From contig NZ_JAOCQD020000001.1 of the NCBI RefSeq assembly GCF_025290835.2, positions 2,604,001 through 2,668,000 on the forward strand: 64,000 nt of DNA, written 5' to 3'. The position numbers were made by a program, and so were the translations under genes. The stretch is from Aquabacterium sp. OR-4. Lineage in GTDB: Bacteria; Pseudomonadota; Gammaproteobacteria; Burkholderiales; Burkholderiaceae_C. This document shows positions 61,417-64,000 of the stretch, one piece after another. Position 1 is the stretch's first letter; each line of letters begins with the position of its first letter. Below the pieces are notes generated by a model that was given only the letters and a program-made list of their open reading frames with translations, was not told where the DNA came from and did no database searches.

Positions 61417-62949
61417 ATGGACAGCAAGTTCGACAGCCCCTCGCTGGGCTACACCGGCGCGCGCGGCATGCCCGCGCCACTGCCGCTGGAGCCGGGCATG
61501 GTGATCGACCAGTTCCGGCTCGAGGAAAAGCTGCACGTGGGCGGCATGGCCCACCTGTGGAAGGTGCACGAGGTCAACCACCAGGGCGATTCGCGCCTGC
61601 AGCTGATCATGAAGGTGCCGCGCATCAAGGGCGGCGAAGACCCGGCCACCATCGTCGGCTTCGAGGTCGAGCAGATGATCATGCCGATGCTCTCGGGCCC
61701 GCACTGCCCGAAGTTCATCGCCAAGGGCGACTTCACACGCCTGCCCTACATCGTGATGGAGCGCATCGAGGGCGCCAGCCTGCGCGCGCGGCTCGACGAG
61801 GCGCCGCTGGCGCTGGACGAGGTGATCGAGATCGGCTCGCGTGTGGCCACCGCGCTGCACGACCTGCACCGCCAGCACCTGGTGCACCTGGACATCAAGC
61901 CCAGCAACATCATGTTCCGCCCCGACGGCACCGCGGTGCTGGTGGATTTCGGCCTGTCGCGCCACGACCACCTGCCCGACCTGCTGGACGAGGAGTTCAC
62001 GCTGCCGATGGGCACCGGGCCCTACATGTCGCCCGAGCAGGTGCAGTTCGTGCGCAACGACCCGCGCAGCGACCTGTTTGCGCTGGGCGTGATGCTGTAC
62101 CACTTCACCACCGGCGAGCGGCCCTTCGGCGCGCCCGATTCGGTGCGCGGCCTGCGCCGCCGCCTGTACCTGGAGCCGGTGCCGCCGCGCGCCATCCGCC
62201 CCGACTGCCCGCCCTGGCTGCAGGAGGTGATCCTGCACTGCCTGGAAGTGCGCGCCGAACGCCGCTACCAGACCGCCGCGCAGCTGGCGCTCGACCTGCA
62301 AAGCCCCAGCGAGGTGGCCCTGACCCGCCGCGCCGAGAAGATGGCGCGCAGCGGCACGCTGAAGACGCTCAAGCGCTGGTTCTTCGCGCTCGGGGCCGAG
62401 CCGGCACAACCGCCCGCCAAGGTGACCGACCAGATCGAGAAGAGCCCGATCATCATGGCCGCGGTGGACGTCGAGAACGCCGCCGGCCCGCTGCTGGAGC
62501 AGCTGCGCGAGACGGTGCGCCGCATCGTCGTCACCGAGCCGGGCGCGCGCCTGGCCTGCGTGAGCGTGATGAAGATCGCCCGCATCGGCATGGACGAGCT
62601 GGTCGACACCGAGGGCCGCAGCAAGCATGTCAAGCAGCTGGTGGGCCTGAAGCACTGGGCACGGCCGATCAGCAAGACGCTCAACCTCGAGGAAGGCCGG
62701 CTGACCTTCCATGTGCTGGAAGCGCCCGACGCGGCCACCGCGATCCTCGAGTTCGCGCAGCGCAACCAGGTCGATCACATCGTGATGGGCGCGCGGGCCT
62801 CGTCCACGCTGCGGCGGCTGCTGGGCAGCGTGTCGTCGCAGGTGGCGGCGCAAAGCGCGTGCAGCGTCACCGTGGTGCGGGTGCCGGTGGCTGCGGCCTC
62901 GCCGGCCCTGGCCGACCACCCGCCGCCCGGCGCCTCGCCCACGGCATGA
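61417..62949 (+). CDS. Serine/threonine protein kinase fused to a universal stress protein domain
   Basis: This 510-residue fusion has a eukaryotic-type kinase domain with Lys in L-I-M-K-V-P-R, catalytic loop H-L-D-I-K-P-S-N, V-D-F-G-L-S-R in place of DFG, and G-T-G-P-Y-M-S-P-E-Q. The C-terminal UspA-type domain begins near I-I-M-A-A-V-D-V and ends with the ATP-binding pattern M-G-A-R-A-S-S-T-L-R-R-L-L-G-S-V-S. There is no membrane helix, so it is cytosolic. ATG 61417 follows GAGG at good spacing; ATG 61396 is possible. Its stop codon opens the second copy of the stop-to-start repeat. Confidence 0.9.
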   Translation: MDSKFDSPSLGYTGARGMPAPLPLEPGMVIDQFRLEEKLHVGGMAHLWKVHEVNHQGDSRLQLIMKVPRIKGGEDPATIVGFEVEQMIMPMLSGPHCPKFIAKGDFTRLPYIVMERIEGASLRARLDEAPLALDEVIEIGSRVATALHDLHRQHLVHLDIKPSNIMFRPDGTAVLVDFGLSRHDHLPDLLDEEFTLPMGTGPYMSPEQVQFVRNDPRSDLFALGVMLYHFTTGERPFGAPDSVRGLRRRLYLEPVPPRAIRPDCPPWLQEVILHCLEVRAERRYQTAAQLALDLQSPSEVALTRRAEKMARSGTLKTLKRWFFALGAEPAQPPAKVTDQIEKSPIIMAAVDVENAAGPLLEQLRETVRRIVVTEPGARLACVSVMKIARIGMDELVDTEGRSKHVKQLVGLKHWARPISKTLNLEEGRLTFHVLEAPDAATAILEFAQRNQVDHIVMGARASSTLRRLLGSVSSQVAAQSACSVTVVRVPVAAASPALADHPPPGASPTA

Positions 62950-63037
62950 GCGCGCCGGGCCGTTCCCCAGCGCGAATCCCGCAGCGCAAGGCGCGAGGGT
63001 TGCTCAGTGCACGCGCCGGGTCATTCCCCAGCGCGAA
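62947..63037 (+). repeat. Stop-to-start intercistronic repeat, copy 2, plus partial third unit
   Basis: 62947-63009 matches the xseB/ispA junction (19547-19610, minus strand) from TGA to GTG with about five mismatches and one gap. It includes GAGGG seven bases before GTG 63007. A partial unit follows at 63013-63037 (GCGCCGGGTCATTCCCCAGC...), differing at two positions from the first. GTG 63007 is in frame with the YkgJ gene. Confidence 0.8.
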
Positions 63038-63093
63038 GATGGCCCAATGAGCCCACCACACCCGATCACCCCCGCCACCTGGCGCAAGCGGCC

Positions 63094-63429
63094 ATGACCG
63101 CGCTGAATCCCTGCATGCGCTGCGGTGCCTGCTGCGCCGGCATGCGCGTCGATTTTTCAAGCAGCGAGCTGCAAAGCCAGGGCGGCACCGTGCCCGATGG
63201 CCTGGCGGTGCCGGTGATCCACCAGCTCTCGCGGCTGCGCGGCACCGACCATGCACGCCCGCGCTGCGCCGCGCTCAGCGGCACCATCGGCCAGCAGGTG
63301 AGCTGCGGCATCCACGAGTGGCGGCCCTCGCCCTGCCGCGAATTCGGCCTGCGCGCGCCGTTCGGCATTGGCGACGAGGCCTGCGCTCGCGCCCGCGCCC
63401 GCCACGGGCTGCCGCCGCTGCCGATGTGA
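63094..63429 (+). CDS. YkgJ family cysteine cluster protein
   Basis: This 111-residue protein has the clustered cysteines of the YkgJ/UPF0153 family: C7-x2-C10-x2-C13-C14 near the start, and further cysteines in R-P-R-C, V-S-C-G-I-H and P-S-P-C-R-E-F. It probably binds zinc or an Fe-S cluster. The function is unknown. ATG 63094 fits the family start. An in-frame GTG at 63007 with a GAGGG supplied by the upstream repeat would add 29 poorly conserved residues. Confidence 0.88.
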   Translation: MTALNPCMRCGACCAGMRVDFSSSELQSQGGTVPDGLAVPVIHQLSRLRGTDHARPRCAALSGTIGQQVSCGIHEWRPSPCREFGLRAPFGIGDEACARARARHGLPPLPM

Positions 63430-63536
63430 GCTGGGGCACCCGGCCTCACGCGTACGTGAGGCCACCCGCCGGGCGGGTTGGCGGGCCGGCTTGGGAGCGG
63501 CCCGGCGCTCGGCCCGCTGGGGCACCCGGCCCGGCG
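63430..63536. repeat. Dispersed covarying-hairpin repeat, copy C
   Basis: The element begins directly after the TGA of the YkgJ gene and fills the gap to the convergent regulator gene. The hairpin is GGCCTCACG-CGTA-CGTGAGGCC (63442-63463), a perfect 9-bp stem. It shares with copy A the opening CTGGGGCACCCGG, the following ACCCGCCGGGCGGGT, the block TTGGGAGCGGCCCGGCGCT and the terminal recurrence of TGGGGCACCCGGC. Confidence 0.8.
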
Positions 63537-63540
63537 AGTT

Positions 63541-64000
63541 TCAGCCGGCTGGGGTGGCGCGCTGGATGATGCGGCTGACCGCCAGCACCGCCTGGGTGCG
63601 CGAGTTGACTTCCAGCGCGCGCAGCACCGCGGCCACATGGTCCTTGACCGTTTCGACCGAGAGGTTCAGCTCGCGCGCGATCAGCTTGTTGGGCAGGCCC
63701 TTGAGCAGCAGCGCCAGCACCTCGGTCTGGCGCGGCGTGAGGCCCAGGGCGTCCAGGCCATCGGGCCGCCGCGGCACCAGCCCCGAGGCCGCCAGCGCGG
63801 CCAGCGCGGTGGTGGGCGTGGCCGGCGCCACGGCGGCGGCGGCAGGCCCTGCCGTGGTGGTGGCGGTGGCGGCAACGGCTGCCACGGCGGTGTGGCCGGC
63901 GGCGCGCCGCGCAGCCTCGGCCGCATCGGCCGCCGCCAGCTGGGCACGCGCGGCGGTGATGGTGGTGTCGCCCAGGTCGCCACGGCCCTGCATGCGGGCG
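63541..64000 (-). CDS. NarL/FixJ-type response regulator, C-terminal part (continues beyond window)
   Basis: The frame is open to the right edge, so the N-terminal part is outside. What is visible is an unusually long Ala/Thr-rich linker (about 60 residues, A-V-A-A-T-A-T-T-T-A-G) followed by a LuxR-type helix-turn-helix. The latter reads L-T-P-R-Q-T-E-V-L-A-L-L...N-K-L-I-A-R-E-L-N-L-S-V-E-T-V-K-D-H-V. A receiver domain is expected upstream but is not seen. The linker comes partly from GGTGGC-type repeats. Its target genes are unknown. Confidence 0.85.
   Translation of the reverse strand, partial: ARMQGRGDLGDTTITAARAQLAAADAAEAARRAAGHTAVAAVAATATTTAGPAAAAVAPATPTTALAALAASGLVPRRPDGLDALGLTPRQTEVLALLLKGLPNKLIARELNLSVETVKDHVAAVLRALEVNSRTQAVLAVSRIIQRATPAG

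Overview
This window is very GC-rich DNA from a betaproteobacterium, most likely Burkholderiales and probably the Rubrivivax/Leptothrix/Ideonella/Aquincola group. That assignment is an inference. It rests on conserved blocks (xseB-ispA-dxs, hda-HAD-pcnB-folK, DUF3579/argD-argF, DUF47-Pit), on codon bias, and on hairpin-rich intergenic repeats. About 55 protein genes are supported. I found no rRNA, tRNA or CRISPR array. One complete insertion sequence (IS630 family) is present.

Layout. 1-4990: the end of an MFS exporter, a gamma-glutamyltransferase-like protein carrying an in-frame repeat insertion, a GST, an SDR and an EamA transporter. 5116-15277: a quinoprotein (PQQ) dehydrogenase locus. 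A MASE1 hybrid kinase and a NarL-type regulator flank, on the plus strand, a minus-strand PQQ alcohol dehydrogenase, a metallo-hydrolase, a SoxYZ-like carrier and a TonB-dependent receptor. The dehydrogenase has the D-x-D signature of lanthanide-dependent enzymes and a consensus sigma-54 promoter. 15394-19841: an EgtB/SenA-like enzyme and the isoprenoid block dxs-ispA-xseB. 20056-21219: a Rieske oxygenase behind a leader with three hairpins.

21376-33761: a long minus-strand cluster runs crotonase, feruloyl-CoA synthase-like ligase, 3-hydroxyacyl-CoA dehydrogenase, thioesterase, LivK, LivH, fused LivM-LivG, LivF, acyl-CoA dehydrogenase, MarR. A divergent amidohydrolase sits at its head. Together they read as import and CoA-dependent chain shortening of hydroxycinnamate-like aromatics, ending in hydrolysis of a beta-ketoacyl-CoA.

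33762-34306 is a non-coding, MITE-like inverted-repeat region. 34307-46162: a LytS/LytR-type pair, argH, murB, a cysteine-free molybdopterin-fold protein translationally coupled to a hybrid kinase, YajQ, a retropepsin-like protease and an orphan PAS kinase. 46217-55920: OsmC, Pit phosphate transporter with its DUF47 partner, folK, pcnB, a HAD phosphatase, hda, an AI-2E family permease, a SirB1 protein and murJ. 56081-64000: rpsT with tandem terminators interrupted by the IS630 element, DUF3579, argD, argF, a phosphoesterase, a kinase/USP fusion, a YkgJ protein and a partial NarL-type regulator.

The least expected signals are two dispersed repeat families that abut stop codons. One (three copies, all between convergent genes) contains a 9-bp hairpin whose stem sequence differs completely between copies while pairing stays perfect. 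The other spans from the stop codon of one gene to the GTG start of the next and carries a Shine-Dalgarno-like GAGGG at the same spacing in both copies. Other notable points are the structured leader of the Rieske gene, the quinoprotein locus, and the beta-oxidative phenylpropanoid cluster.
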